DNA of 64,000 bases from JAWQFO01 sp033436665 (GCF_033436665.1 NZ_JAWQFO010000008.1:142963-206962); one strand, 5' to 3'; positions 1-8,510 are shown, counted from the stretch's first letter. A program made the numbers and translations. Notes: generated by a model from the letters alone, not told the origin.

Positions 1-1
1 C

Positions 2-64
2 GGCGGCAAGGTTTCGGCAAAATCCGCGGGTGGCAAGACACCCGAGCAGGGGTCGCTTTTCTGA
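2..64 (+). CDS. 3' end of a gene whose product ends in QGSLF (possibly exonuclease VII large subunit)
   Basis: Reading from base 2, an open frame runs to a TGA at 62-64 and gives a basic, Gly/Ser/Lys-rich tail ending in PEQGSLF. Only about 20 residues lie in the window. A flexible basic tail ending in QGSLF is common at the C-terminus of XseA, the exonuclease VII large subunit, but other DNA-metabolism proteins also end this way. The assignment is therefore a guess from tail composition. The next gene is convergent and begins at its stop only 20 bases downstream. Confidence 0.35.
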   Translation, partial: GGKVSAKSAGGKTPEQGSLF

Positions 65-83
65 GTGTGGTCGCGCGGCGCGC

Positions 84-479
84 TCAGACGCCGACCTTGG
101 GGCCGAGGCACAGCATCTCCTCGTCGAGATCCTGCGCCTCGTAAAGTTCCTGTTGGGCCGGGTCGTCCTCGAACCTTGCGACCAGCCCGGCGGCCCCTTC
201 GCGAAAGTTCCAGCACTGCGGCTCCGGCGTATCCTCGTAGACGAAGCAGATCATCCCGGCCTCTTCGTACCAGTGGCCATCCTTGCACTCCCCGTCGAGG
301 AACGACCAGCGCACGCGACGATTCTCGAGGTAGACCTCGGCACCGTAGGGCGCCCCGTTCTGGCTGAAGAACAGCGTCTTGCCGCGGGTGTAGGCGTCGA
401 AATCCTCGGCCGACATGGAAGGTTCGGCCGTGGCCGGTGCGGCGAGAAGCACGAAGGCGAGGAGCGTCTGGCGGATCAT
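84..479 (-). CDS. Small exported protein of unknown function
   Basis: This 131-residue protein starts at the ATG at 479, which places a typical signal peptide at the N-terminus (MIRQTLLAFVLLAAPATAEP), with cleavage likely after ATA. A longer frame extends upstream but would bury the signal peptide. The mature part is acidic and holds four cysteines (ECKD, MICF, QCWN, LCLG), enough for two disulfides in the periplasm. Aromatic residues and a GKTLFF segment suggest a small beta-rich domain. I do not recognise a family with confidence. It is transcribed towards the end of the preceding gene and away from the formate dehydrogenase gene. Confidence 0.7.
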   Translation of the reverse strand: MIRQTLLAFVLLAAPATAEPSMSAEDFDAYTRGKTLFFSQNGAPYGAEVYLENRRVRWSFLDGECKDGHWYEEAGMICFVYEDTPEPQCWNFREGAAGLVARFEDDPAQQELYEAQDLDEEMLCLGPKVGV

Positions 480-789
480 GGCGCGATGTTGCCAGAACCC
501 TTGCCGGCCCGCCAGTGACACGGGCGTGATCGTACCGGTTGCGCACAAAGGACCGAAACCAATGTCTTGATCGACTACGCTGAACCGGGCGTTCAGAACG
601 CATGTGCGGGCGGAACAATGGCCGGTGCGCAGCCGATGCGCGCGTCATGTTCCGATCGGCGTCGGCGGCAACGCAAAGGGCCGCCGCAGTGTCGCATTTG
701 ATCGTGTCCGCGCGATCCGGGGCCTGATAGGTTGCGCCCTGTAATCATTTTGATCCGCCCGGTTTCCCGGGCGGCGGCGGAGGCGGCGA
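480..789. other. Intergenic region upstream of the formate dehydrogenase beta gene
   Basis: About 310 bases between two divergent genes. No convincing gene is visible. A GC-rich hairpin (CCGCCCGG at 755-762 pairing with CCGGGCGG at 767-774) sits just before the ribosome binding site GGAGG at about 778-782. It could shape the leader of the downstream mRNA. No clear sigma-70 box could be assigned. Confidence 0.4.
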
Positions 790-2490
790 ATGGCGCTGGA
801 CAACAAGTCGGGACCCGATGGCAAGGGCGTCTGGAAATCGGGCAAGGGCAGGGGGCGCACCCATCCCAAGGGCCGGCAGCTCGACGATGCAGCGCTCGAA
901 GAGGTGCGCGCACTGCTCGGCGACCGCCCGCGCCGCCGCGACCTGCTGATCGAATTCCTGCACCTGATCCAGGATGCGCACCGCTGCCTCTCGGCCGCGC
1001 ATCTGCGCGCGCTCGCGGAGGAAATGCGGCTGTCGCAGGCCGAGGTCTATGAGGTGGCGAGCTTCTACGCGCATTTCGATGTCGTGAAAGAGGGCGAGAC
1101 ACCGCCGCCGGCGCTGACCATCCGGGTCTGTGACAGCCTGTCGTGCGAACTGGCCGGCGCGCAGGAATTGAAAGCGGCGCTGGAACGCGGGCTTGATCCG
1201 GCCGAGGTCCGCGTGCTGCGCGCGCCCTGCATGGGGCGCTGTGACACCGCGCCGGTGCTGGAGCTGGGGCACAACCATATCGACCACGCCACGCCGGAGA
1301 AGGTCCAGGCGGCCATCAAGGCGGGCGAAACGCACGCGCGCATCCCCGACTACGAGGCCTATTCGGCCTATCGTGCCGCCGGAGGATACGACACGCTTCT
1401 GGAACTGCGCCGGGACGGCGACCCGGTGGCGCAAAAAGAGCGGGTGCTGTCCTCGGGCCTGCGCGGGCTGGGCGGCGCCGGCTTCCCGTCGGGCAAGAAA
1501 TGGGAATTGGTCCGGGCCGAACCGGGCCCGCGGTATCTCGCCGTTAACGGGGACGAGGGCGAGCCGGGCACCTTCAAGGACCGCTACTACCTCGAGCGCA
1601 CACCGCACCTTTTTCTCGAGGGCATGCTGATCGCCGCCTGGTCGATCGAGGCCGAAGGCGTGTTTCTCTACATGCGTGACGAGTACCCGGCGGTACTGGA
1701 AATCCTGCGGTGCGAGATCAAGGCGCTGGAAGACGCGGGGCTCGTCGAGGCGGGTTACATCGACCTGCGCCGCGGCGCCGGGGCCTACATCTGCGGCGAG
1801 GAAAGCGCGATGATCGAATCGATCGAGGGCAAGCGCGGCCTGCCGCGGCATCGCCCGCCTTTCGTCGCCCAGGTCGGGGTTTTCGGCCGCCCGACGCTGG
1901 TGAACAACGTCGAGACACTCTACTGGGTCGCGCGCATCTGCCGCGAAGGACCCGAAGTGTTGTCTTCGGTCGAGAAGAACGGACGCAAGGGGTTGCGCAG
2001 CTACTCTGTCTCGGGCCGGGTCGCGTCGCCGGGCGTCTACCTTCTGCCCGCGGGCTCCACGATCCTCGACATCATCGAGGCGGCGGGTGGCATGGCCGAG
2101 GGGCATGTCTTCAAGGCCTATCAGCCGGGCGGCCCGTCCTCGGGCCTGCTGCCGGCCTCGCACGACGACGTGCCCCTCGACTTCGACACGCTGCAGCCGC
2201 ATGGCTCGTTCATCGGCTCCGCGGCCGTGGTGATCCTGTCGGACCAGGACAGCGCGCGCGAGGCTGCGCTGAACATGCTGCGGTTCTTCGAGGACGAAAG
2301 CTGCGGGCAGTGTACCCCCTGCCGCGTCGGCTGCGAGAAGGCGGTCAAGCTGATGCAGGCCGAGCACTGGGATCAGGGACTGCTGGAAGAGCTGAGCCAG
2401 GCCATGGTCGATGCCAGCATCTGTGGGCTGGGGCAGGCGGCGCCGAACCCGATCCGGCTGGTCATCAAGCATTTCCCCGAGGAAATCTGA
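790..2490 (+). CDS. NAD-dependent formate dehydrogenase beta subunit (fused NuoE/NuoF-like)
   Basis: This 566-residue diaphorase subunit would pass electrons from a molybdenum or tungsten formate dehydrogenase alpha subunit to NAD+ in the cytoplasm. Residues 1-150 are NuoE-like, with the [2Fe-2S] cysteines in VCDSLSC and APCMGRC. Residues 180-566 are NuoF-like: FMN/NADH site GLGGAGFPSGKKW, NGDEGEPGTFKDRY, GAYICGEESA, then the 4Fe-4S cysteines in SCGQCTPC with the distal one in SICGLGQ. The NuoE-NuoF fusion is typical of FdsB-type subunits rather than of complex I, where the two are separate. Unusually, no alpha subunit, fdhD or fdsC lies on either side: ftsY follows after 85 bases and an unrelated gene precedes. 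It is either an orphan partner of a complex encoded elsewhere or a diaphorase for another oxidoreductase. Confidence 0.85.
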   Translation: MALDNKSGPDGKGVWKSGKGRGRTHPKGRQLDDAALEEVRALLGDRPRRRDLLIEFLHLIQDAHRCLSAAHLRALAEEMRLSQAEVYEVASFYAHFDVVKEGETPPPALTIRVCDSLSCELAGAQELKAALERGLDPAEVRVLRAPCMGRCDTAPVLELGHNHIDHATPEKVQAAIKAGETHARIPDYEAYSAYRAAGGYDTLLELRRDGDPVAQKERVLSSGLRGLGGAGFPSGKKWELVRAEPGPRYLAVNGDEGEPGTFKDRYYLERTPHLFLEGMLIAAWSIEAEGVFLYMRDEYPAVLEILRCEIKALEDAGLVEAGYIDLRRGAGAYICGEESAMIESIEGKRGLPRHRPPFVAQVGVFGRPTLVNNVETLYWVARICREGPEVLSSVEKNGRKGLRSYSVSGRVASPGVYLLPAGSTILDIIEAAGGMAEGHVFKAYQPGGPSSGLLPASHDDVPLDFDTLQPHGSFIGSAAVVILSDQDSAREAALNMLRFFEDESCGQCTPCRVGCEKAVKLMQAEHWDQGLLEELSQAMVDASICGLGQAAPNPIRLVIKHFPEEI

Positions 2491-2575
2491 CCCGCCTGTC
2501 CGGCGGGCCGCACTTTCCCTCCGGGGGCAGAACGCCTAGATGAAGGGCGGACCCCACCCGGAGGCTTGATTTCGC

Positions 2576-4018
2576 ATGGCATTCTTCAAGAAGCTCAAGG
2601 ACCGTCTCTTCAAGTCCTCGTCGAAGATCGACGAAGGACTCGAGGCGATCGTCGAAGACGGCGGCGTCGAAGAAGAGATGACGGCCGCAGAGACCGCCGC
2701 CGGCGATCCGCCTGCCGTGCCCGACCCGTTCCCGCGCCCCACCGATCCCGCGCCGGCATCGCCGCCCGACGAGATCGTCCCGCCGTCGCCCGACGAGACG
2801 CCGCCATCCACGCCGCAGGAAATCGAGCAGCCCGACGCACCGCAGGAGATCGAGCAACCCGACGCGCCCGATCTGCCGCCCACGCCGAAGCCCGAACCGG
2901 AGCCCGAGGCGCCGCCGCAGCCCACACCGGAACCCGATCCGGTGCCGCAGCCGCCGACCCCGGAGCCCGAGCCCGAACCCACGCCGATCCCCGATCCGCT
3001 GCCGGAACCGGGACCGGACACAGACCCGACGCCCGTTCCGCCGACACCGGCGCGCGGTGGCGTCATGCCCTCGGCAGTTGCGACCATGGCGCCGCCGGTG
3101 ATCGAAGACGCGCCCGCGCCAGAAAAGCGCGGGCTTCTCGACCGCATCCTCGGGCGCCAGGCGCCCAAGACCGTGGTGCGCCGCGTGCTCGACGACGACA
3201 TGCTCGAGCAGCTCGAGGAGGTGCTGATCTCGGCCGACATGGGGGTCGACACCGCGTTGCGGGTCACTGCGAACATGGCCGAGGGCCGGCTGGGCCGGAA
3301 ACTCTCGGTCGAGGAGATCAAGCGCCTGATGGCCAGCGAGATCGCGCGGATCATGGAGCCGGTCGCGCGCCCGTTGCCGCTTTACCCCAAGACGCCGCAG
3401 GTGGTGCTGGTCGTGGGCGTGAACGGGTCGGGCAAGACCACGACAATAGGCAAGCTCGCCAGCCAGTTCCGGGCCGCAGGCAAGAAGGTGGTCATCGCCG
3501 CTGGCGACACGTTCCGTGCCGCGGCGGTCGAGCAATTGCAGGTCTGGGGCGAACGGGCCGGCGTGCCGGTTCTGACGGCTCCGCAGGGCACCGATCCGGC
3601 GAGCCTTGCCTTCGACGCCATGACGAAGGCGCAAGAGGAAGGGGCGGATCTTTTGATGATCGACACCGCCGGACGGTTGCAGAACCGCGCCGACCTGATG
3701 GAGGAACTGGCCAAGATCGTGCGGGTGATCCGCAAGAAGGACGAGACCGCACCGCACAACACGCTGCTCGTGCTGGACGCGACGACGGGCCAGAACGCGC
3801 TGAACCAGGTCGAGATCTTCCAGAAGATCTCGGATGTGTCGGGGCTGGTGATGACCAAGCTCGACGGCACGGCGAAGGGAGGCGTACTGGTCGCGCTCGC
3901 CGATCGCTTTGGCCTGCCGATTCACGCCATCGGCGTCGGCGAGCAGGTCGACGACCTCGCGCCGTTCGACCCCGAGGAGTTCGCCGCGGCCCTGACCGGG
4001 CTCGAACTGGCGCACTGA
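2576..4018 (+). CDS. ftsY: Signal recognition particle receptor FtsY
   Basis: This 480-residue SRP-receptor GTPase docks ribosome-nascent chain-SRP complexes at the inner membrane for SecYEG insertion. The C-terminal NG domain shows all the G motifs: GVNGSGKTTT (about residues 281-290), DTFRAAA, DTAGR and TKLDGTAKGG. The N domain is before it, from about residue 185. The N-terminal A domain (residues 1-180) starts with an amphipathic MAFFKKLKDRLFKSSSK, likely to contact lipid. A long acidic, proline-rich stretch follows, including two copies of EIEQPDAP and many PEPEPE runs. That makes this FtsY longer than many alphaproteobacterial versions. AGGCTTGA-type spacing before the ATG gives only a modest ribosome binding site. 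Confidence 0.95.
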   Translation: MAFFKKLKDRLFKSSSKIDEGLEAIVEDGGVEEEMTAAETAAGDPPAVPDPFPRPTDPAPASPPDEIVPPSPDETPPSTPQEIEQPDAPQEIEQPDAPDLPPTPKPEPEPEAPPQPTPEPDPVPQPPTPEPEPEPTPIPDPLPEPGPDTDPTPVPPTPARGGVMPSAVATMAPPVIEDAPAPEKRGLLDRILGRQAPKTVVRRVLDDDMLEQLEEVLISADMGVDTALRVTANMAEGRLGRKLSVEEIKRLMASEIARIMEPVARPLPLYPKTPQVVLVVGVNGSGKTTTIGKLASQFRAAGKKVVIAAGDTFRAAAVEQLQVWGERAGVPVLTAPQGTDPASLAFDAMTKAQEEGADLLMIDTAGRLQNRADLMEELAKIVRVIRKKDETAPHNTLLVLDATTGQNALNQVEIFQKISDVSGLVMTKLDGTAKGGVLVALADRFGLPIHAIGVGEQVDDLAPFDPEEFAAALTGLELAH

Positions 4019-4036
4019 CGCGGCGCTGCCTTGGCG

Positions 4037-4519
4037 CTAATGCGTGCCCATCTTTCTCTCGAGCCACCGCAACCCCATCAGAACGGATACCACGATGCCA
4101 GTCGCAAGTGCGGCCAGCGGAACCTGTCCCGCCCCGCAGCAAAGTCCGATCGCCCCGGCCAGCCACATGCCGGCACCAGTGGTGATGTTGCGAACCTCGC
4201 CGCCTGAGGTGAAGATCGCGCCTGCGGCAAGAAAGGCCACGCCCGCCGTGACTGCCTCGATCAGGCGCAGCGGGTCAATCTGGGTGTCGTCACCCGATCC
4301 GAAGGGTATGGCGGCGAGGCTCTGGCTGACCAGAATGAAGAGGCAGGCGGCCATCGAGACCAGCATGTGCGTGCGCAGCCCGGCCGCCTTGCCGCGGTGC
4401 TCGCGTTCAAACCCGATAACACCGGCAAGGGCCAGCGCCGCGAGCAAACGCACCGCGGCAATCGTGATCGGAACCTCCGAAAACGATCCCGACATCTCGT
4501 TCAGAACGATCTCCCACAT
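4037..4519 (-). CDS. MgtC/SapB-family membrane protein
   Basis: This 160-residue protein starts at the ATG at 4519; an open frame continues upstream but covers the start of the next gene and shows no membrane character. The N-terminal MgtC domain carries the family pattern RLLAALALAGVIGFERE, then GLRTHMLVSM, a short loop with DPLRLIEAVTAGVAFLAAG, and AGMWLAGAIGLCCG. Four or so membrane helices are predicted. MgtC proteins modulate F-type ATPase activity and Mg2+/acid stress adaptation in some pathogens. In environmental bacteria the role is unclear, and this protein lacks the C-terminal ACT-like domain of Salmonella MgtC. It faces ftsY convergently. Confidence 0.85.
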   Translation of the reverse strand: MWEIVLNEMSGSFSEVPITIAAVRLLAALALAGVIGFEREHRGKAAGLRTHMLVSMAACLFILVSQSLAAIPFGSGDDTQIDPLRLIEAVTAGVAFLAAGAIFTSGGEVRNITTGAGMWLAGAIGLCCGAGQVPLAALATGIVVSVLMGLRWLERKMGTH

Positions 4520-4588
4520 GGCTGACCCCCGAAATTCCTTCAATAAATCCAACGCCAAGCTGCGTGACCGGTTCCCCCGAGGTGCCGC

Positions 4589-5500
4589 GTGAGCGACTGG
4601 ATCCTGGCCGCCGAGGGCACCGAGGCCGGTCATCGGATCGCGCTCATGCTTGCGATCATGGCGGCGGTCCTGCATGCGGTTTTCGGTGCGCTTCAGAAGG
4701 GCCGTCACGATCCCTGGCTGACGCGTGGCGCGATCGACATCTCTTACGGGGTGATGGCGGCTCCGGTGGCCCTGTTCGTGGTGCCCTGGCCCGAACCGCA
4801 TATGTGGATCATCTTCGCCACCGCCTGGGTGATCCACGTCGTCTACAAGTTGCTGCAGGCCTGGGCCTATACCAAGGGCGCCTTCACGGTGGTTTATCCG
4901 GTGGTGCGCGGCACCGGGCCGCTTTTTGCCGTCTTCGGTGCCTGGATCGTCTTCGGAGAGGTCTTCACGCCGGTGCAATGGCTGGGCGTCGCAGTGCTGC
5001 TATCCGGCATCTTCGGGCTTGCGCTTTACAACATGCGCCACCTGGTCGCTGCGCGCGAAACCCTGCACGCGGCCCTTGGCCTCGCGGTGATCACCGGGCT
5101 CTTCGTGGCGCTCTACACCACCTATGACGCCTACGGTATTCGCGCCACGGCCGACCCGTTCACCTTTCTCGCCTGGTTCTTCATGATCGACGGGTTCGTG
5201 ATGCCGCTGATCGCGTTGCGGCGCTGGACGGGCATGCCGCCAGACTTGCGCCCGGCCCCCGGACCGCTGATGCTGCGCGGCTTTCTCGGCGGGATCATTG
5301 CATTCTTCAGTTTCGGTGCGATCATGCTCGCCACCCGGCTCGACAAGGTGGGGGAGGCGGCGGTATTGCGCGAGACATCGACCGTGTTCGCGGCGCTGAT
5401 CGGCGTCGTCTTCCTGAAAGAGACGGTGGGTCCGCGCCGCGTGGCGCTGATGACACTGATCGCGGCCGGCGCGGTGATCGTGGAAATGGGGGGGACATGA
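4589..5500 (+). CDS. EamA/DMT-superfamily permease
   Basis: A 303-residue inner-membrane protein with about ten hydrophobic helices arranged as two EamA repeats (for example VVYPVVRGTGPLFAVFGAWIVFGE in the first half and AAVLRETSTVFAALIGVVFLKE in the second). Family members export or import small metabolites; the substrate cannot be read from sequence. The start is GTG at 4589, with a weak upstream GAGG. The gene is probably cotranscribed with ispZ, whose ATG overlaps its stop by four bases, a pairing I associate with this family of bacteria. Confidence 0.85.
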   Translation: MSDWILAAEGTEAGHRIALMLAIMAAVLHAVFGALQKGRHDPWLTRGAIDISYGVMAAPVALFVVPWPEPHMWIIFATAWVIHVVYKLLQAWAYTKGAFTVVYPVVRGTGPLFAVFGAWIVFGEVFTPVQWLGVAVLLSGIFGLALYNMRHLVAARETLHAALGLAVITGLFVALYTTYDAYGIRATADPFTFLAWFFMIDGFVMPLIALRRWTGMPPDLRPAPGPLMLRGFLGGIIAFFSFGAIMLATRLDKVGEAAVLRETSTVFAALIGVVFLKETVGPRRVALMTLIAAGAVIVEMGGT

Positions 5501-6129
5501 CGACGGAGAAGGAAAACGAGATGGCAGGACCGCGCAAGATCAATCCATGGCTCAAGGCCGGTCTCGAGTTCGGGCCGATCCTCGCCTTCTTTGTGGCCTA
5601 CCTGCGGCTCAAGGACCAAAGTTTCGTTCTGGGCGGGACCGAGTACGACGGGTTCATCCTGGTCACCGCTGCCTTCGTCCCGCTGCTGGTTGCCTCGACG
5701 CTGGTGCTGTGGCGGCTGACGGGACACATATCGCGCATGCAGGTGGCGACCATGGTGCTGGTGGTGGTCTTCGGCGGGCTCTCGGTGTGGCTCAACGACG
5801 ACCGTTTCTTCAAGATGAAGCCGACGATGATCTACCTGCTCTTCGGCGGGCTGCTCGCATTCGGTCTGATGCGTGGGCAATCCTACCTCAAGTTCGTCAT
5901 GGAAGAGGTGATGCCCCTGCGCGATGAAGGCTGGATGATCCTCACCAAGCGCCTGATGCTGTGCTTTTTCGGTCTCGCGGTGCTGAACGAGCTGGTCTGG
6001 CGCACGATGAGCACCGAATCCTGGGTTTACTTCAAGACCTTTGGCCTGACGCTTGCGCTGTTCGCATTCTTCATGACCCAGGGGCGGCTCTTGCAGACCT
6101 ACGCGGTCGAGCAGGAAGGCGAGGGCTGA
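5497..6129 (+). CDS. ispZ: Septation protein IspZ/YciB family inner-membrane protein
   Basis: A 210-residue membrane protein with five to six helices and the family features NPWLKAGLEFGPILAFF, a conserved LFGGLLAFGL segment and NELVWRTMSTESWVYFK. YciB/IspZ proteins are linked to cell-envelope integrity and, in Shigella, to septation. The start at 5497 overlaps the preceding stop (ATGA). A second ATG at 5521, before AGPRKINPW and preceded by AAGGA, is also plausible and would give 202 residues. The last 31 bases overlap the 3' end of the convergent hydrolase gene. Confidence 0.88.
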   Translation: MTTEKENEMAGPRKINPWLKAGLEFGPILAFFVAYLRLKDQSFVLGGTEYDGFILVTAAFVPLLVASTLVLWRLTGHISRMQVATMVLVVVFGGLSVWLNDDRFFKMKPTMIYLLFGGLLAFGLMRGQSYLKFVMEEVMPLRDEGWMILTKRLMLCFFGLAVLNELVWRTMSTESWVYFKTFGLTLALFAFFMTQGRLLQTYAVEQEGEG

Positions 6130-7064
6130 GCGCGCCGCGCGACACGTGACGCGATCCGCAGGGCCCCGGGGAGACGCGGGCGGGCAAGCGGCAGTTTCAC
6201 CGGGCGGAACCGTGACCAGCGCGCGGCGGTATCGCCGGGCAATGCGGTTTGCAGCAGCGACAGCGGAAGGCTGTCGGGGCGGCGCATCAGGCGGGCATAG
6301 AACTCCATCGCGCCCGGCCTTGTGTAGGCCGACCAGTGGCTGACACGCCCCAGCGGCGGCGCGATCCCGATCCCGAGCCTCTGCAAAGCCTCGAGGCTGC
6401 GCGGACAATCCAGCTGCAACGTCAGCGCATTCGGCGCGGCGATGCCGTGGCCGATAGCGCAATCGCCGACGCGGCGGGACGGCACAAACCTCTCGAAGGC
6501 GGCATCAAAAAGATCGTTCTCGCGGCTGGTCACGTTCAGCACCTCGACCGACCTGCCTGCCGGGGTCGCCAGCATCGCCTCGGCATGGCTCTTGTGACTT
6601 GCTCCCGTCAGCAGCACGATCCGGTCAATGGCACCCCGGGCGAGGTGCGCCAGCGCCGACAGCGCGATTTCCGACCCCAGCGAATGGGCGATGACATGGA
6701 CTGGGCGGTCGGGTGCGGTACCCTTCAGGTGCGCGACGATTCGGGCAAGCTGGCCCCCATGCGCCCGCGCCCGTGCATGCGCATCGCGCAGCGAGCAGCG
6801 TGCCGCCCAGCCAAGCGCGATTCCAAAGCCGCCGGTCGGGCTGCCGATCCCCAGCGCGTCGGGCCAGCTGAACCGGCCGCCCGGCGACAGCAGCGTGCGG
6901 TGCGGACAATGCACGGGGTCGCCCGGTGCGTAGCGGTAGCCGTGCAGCATGATGATGATCGGCTCGCGTCCGCCGGAGAGACGCGCCATGCTTCGCGCAA
7001 GCGGTGACTGCATGAGATGCGGGCGCAGGCCGCTTTCTGTTGCGTTGATTCTTAGCAGCGCCAT
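6099..7064 (-). CDS. Alpha/beta-fold hydrolase
   Basis: A 321-residue protein with an alpha/beta-hydrolase core: oxyanion-loop segment IIIMLHGYRYAPGD near residue 38, and nucleophile elbow HVIAHSLGSEIA (AHSLG) with Ser near residue 128. A possible acid lies in NVTSRENDLFD and a candidate catalytic histidine in VSHWSAY. Its C-terminal 40 residues are Arg/Pro-rich and are encoded in part by sequence overlapping the end of ispZ. No signal peptide is obvious, so it is probably cytoplasmic. The fold looks like the DUF900 or lipase-like group; the substrate is unknown. Confidence 0.8.
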   Translation of the reverse strand: MALLRINATESGLRPHLMQSPLARSMARLSGGREPIIIMLHGYRYAPGDPVHCPHRTLLSPGGRFSWPDALGIGSPTGGFGIALGWAARCSLRDAHARARAHGGQLARIVAHLKGTAPDRPVHVIAHSLGSEIALSALAHLARGAIDRIVLLTGASHKSHAEAMLATPAGRSVEVLNVTSRENDLFDAAFERFVPSRRVGDCAIGHGIAAPNALTLQLDCPRSLEALQRLGIGIAPPLGRVSHWSAYTRPGAMEFYARLMRRPDSLPLSLLQTALPGDTAARWSRFRPVKLPLARPRLPGALRIASRVARRAQPSPSCSTA

Positions 7065-7152
7065 GTCCCGACAACCTCAAGATGTTGTGGATTGCGATCG
7101 AATTAACCATAGAGCCGCCGGATGAAGTTTGTGTTACGCCACCGTGACGGTG

Positions 7153-7181
7153 TTGACCTGTGACCGGTTTGCTTCTATCGC
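7153..7181 (+). promoter_or_regulatory. Possible sigma-70 promoter for the metZ leader
   Basis: TTGACC at 7153-7158 is a good -35 element. A weak CTATCG/TATCGC -10 lies 16-17 bases downstream. Transcription would begin at about 7187, exactly at the 5' strand of the riboswitch P1 helix. Confidence 0.45.
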
Positions 7182-7186
7182 TGCCG

Positions 7187-7239
7187 ACGTGGCGATTTGT
7201 TACCGGATTGCGGGCCACGTGAAACAAGCCGCTAAAAGG
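7187..7239 (+). promoter_or_regulatory. SAM-II riboswitch (metZ leader)
   Basis: A perfect 7-bp P1 helix is formed by ACGTGGC (7187-7193) and GCCACGT (7214-7220). The loop GATTTGTTACCGGATTGC and the 3' strand GAAACAAGCCGCTAAAAGG follow the SAM-II pattern that I know from alphaproteobacterial metA and metZ leaders, including the hallmark GCTAAA at 7231-7236. The element binds S-adenosylmethionine through an H-type pseudoknot. It lies 87 bases before the metZ start and would lower metZ expression when SAM is plentiful. Confidence 0.88.
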
Positions 7240-7263
7240 TCACCGAACGGGACTCTCTGAACG

Positions 7264-7300
7264 AAACTCCTGTCGCGATGACCGCGTCTGGAGTTTTTTT
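7264..7300 (+). terminator. Intrinsic terminator inside the metZ leader
   Basis: AAACTCC (7264-7270) pairs with GGAGTTT (7290-7296), with an inner CGCG/CGCG pairing, and seven T residues follow to 7300. It lies between the SAM-II aptamer and the metZ ribosome binding site. This suggests control by premature transcription termination. Confidence 0.8.
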
Positions 7301-7325
7301 GTGCCCGGTCGGGCCAAGAGAGGAC

Positions 7326-8510
7326 ATGATGAAGAACGACTGGAACAAGCGCACCCGCGCAGTTCATTCCGGCATCCGGCGCAGCCAGTACGGCGAAGTC
7401 AGCGAGGCCATCTTTCTCACCCAGGGCTTCGTCTACGATACCGCCGAGGACGCCGAAGCACGGTTTCTCGAAGCCGGTCCCGACGAGTTCATCTATGCGC
7501 GCTACGGCAACCCCACGGTGTCGATGTTCGAACAGCGCATCGCGGCGTTGGAAGGGGCCGAGGATGCCTTTGCCACCGCTTCCGGCATGGCCGCCGTCAC
7601 CGGAGCACTCACGTCCATGCTCAAGGCGGGCGATCACGTGGTTTCGGCTGGGGCGCTCTTCGGCTCCTGCCTTTACGTGCTCGAGGAAGTCCTTACCCGC
7701 TTCGGGGTCGAGGTCAGTTTCGTCGACGGCTCCGATCTCGACCAGTGGCGCGCTGCGCTGCGTCCCGAGACCCGCGCGGTGTTCTTCGAATCGATTTCCA
7801 ACCCGACCTTGCAGGTGGTTGATATCGCGGGCGTCTCTGCGCTGGCGCATGACGTCGGCGCGACCGTGATCGTCGACAACGTCTTCGCGACCCCGGTCTG
7901 GTCCGACGCCATCGCGCAGGGTGCGGACGTGGTGGTTTATTCGGCCACCAAGCACATCGACGGTCAGGGCCGGGCGCTGGGCGGGGTGATCCTCGGCACG
8001 CGCGAGTTCATCCGCAAGACCGTCGAGCCTTACATGAAGCACACAGGCGGCTCGATGAGCCCGTTCACGGCTTGGGTGATGCTGAAGGGGCTCGAAACGA
8101 TGGACCTGCGCGTGCGCGCCCAGACCGCGAACGCGCAAGAGATCGCCGAGGCGCTTTCGGGGCACGAGAAGCTCGCGCGCGTGATCTACCCCGGCCTTGC
8201 CGATCATCCGCAGGCCGAGCTGGTCAGGCGCCAGATGGGGAAGGGCGGTACCGTGCTCTCGATCGATCTTGCCGGCGGCAAGGAGGCGGCCTTCCGGTTC
8301 CTCAACGCGCTCGAGGTGGCGATCATCTCCAACAACCTCGGCGACGCCAAGACGATCCTCACCCATCCGGCCACGACCACGCACCAGCGCCTGCCGCAGG
8401 ACCAGAAGGACGCGCTGGGCATCACGCCGGGACTGGTGCGCATCAGCTGCGGCATCGAGGATAGCCAAGACCTGACGCGCGACATGCTGGCAGCGCTCGC
8501 GCGCGCCTGA
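7326..8510 (+). CDS. metZ: O-succinylhomoserine sulfhydrylase
   Basis: A 394-residue cytoplasmic PLP enzyme of the Cys/Met-metabolism family. It converts O-succinylhomoserine (or O-acetylhomoserine) and sulfide to homocysteine in methionine synthesis. The PLP lysine is in YSATKHIDGQGR (about K209), the phosphate-binding region is TASGMAAVTGAL, and the substrate-side motif is TKTILTHPATTTHQR near the C-terminus. The GQGR after the lysine and the absence of a cystathionine-type context fit MetZ. The start is one of two adjacent ATGs (7326 or 7329), preceded by GAGAGGA; the longer frame into the leader would run through the terminator. Regulation by the SAM-II element upstream supports the assignment. 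Confidence 0.93.
   Translation: MMKNDWNKRTRAVHSGIRRSQYGEVSEAIFLTQGFVYDTAEDAEARFLEAGPDEFIYARYGNPTVSMFEQRIAALEGAEDAFATASGMAAVTGALTSMLKAGDHVVSAGALFGSCLYVLEEVLTRFGVEVSFVDGSDLDQWRAALRPETRAVFFESISNPTLQVVDIAGVSALAHDVGATVIVDNVFATPVWSDAIAQGADVVVYSATKHIDGQGRALGGVILGTREFIRKTVEPYMKHTGGSMSPFTAWVMLKGLETMDLRVRAQTANAQEIAEALSGHEKLARVIYPGLADHPQAELVRRQMGKGGTVLSIDLAGGKEAAFRFLNALEVAIISNNLGDAKTILTHPATTTHQRLPQDQKDALGITPGLVRISCGIEDSQDLTRDMLAALARA

Noticed and set aside
745..2472. Long minus-strand frame opposite the formate dehydrogenase gene (575 codons)
   Set aside because: It is an antisense frame of a strongly conserved GC-rich gene, is rich in Arg, Asp, His and Gln, and shows no domain.
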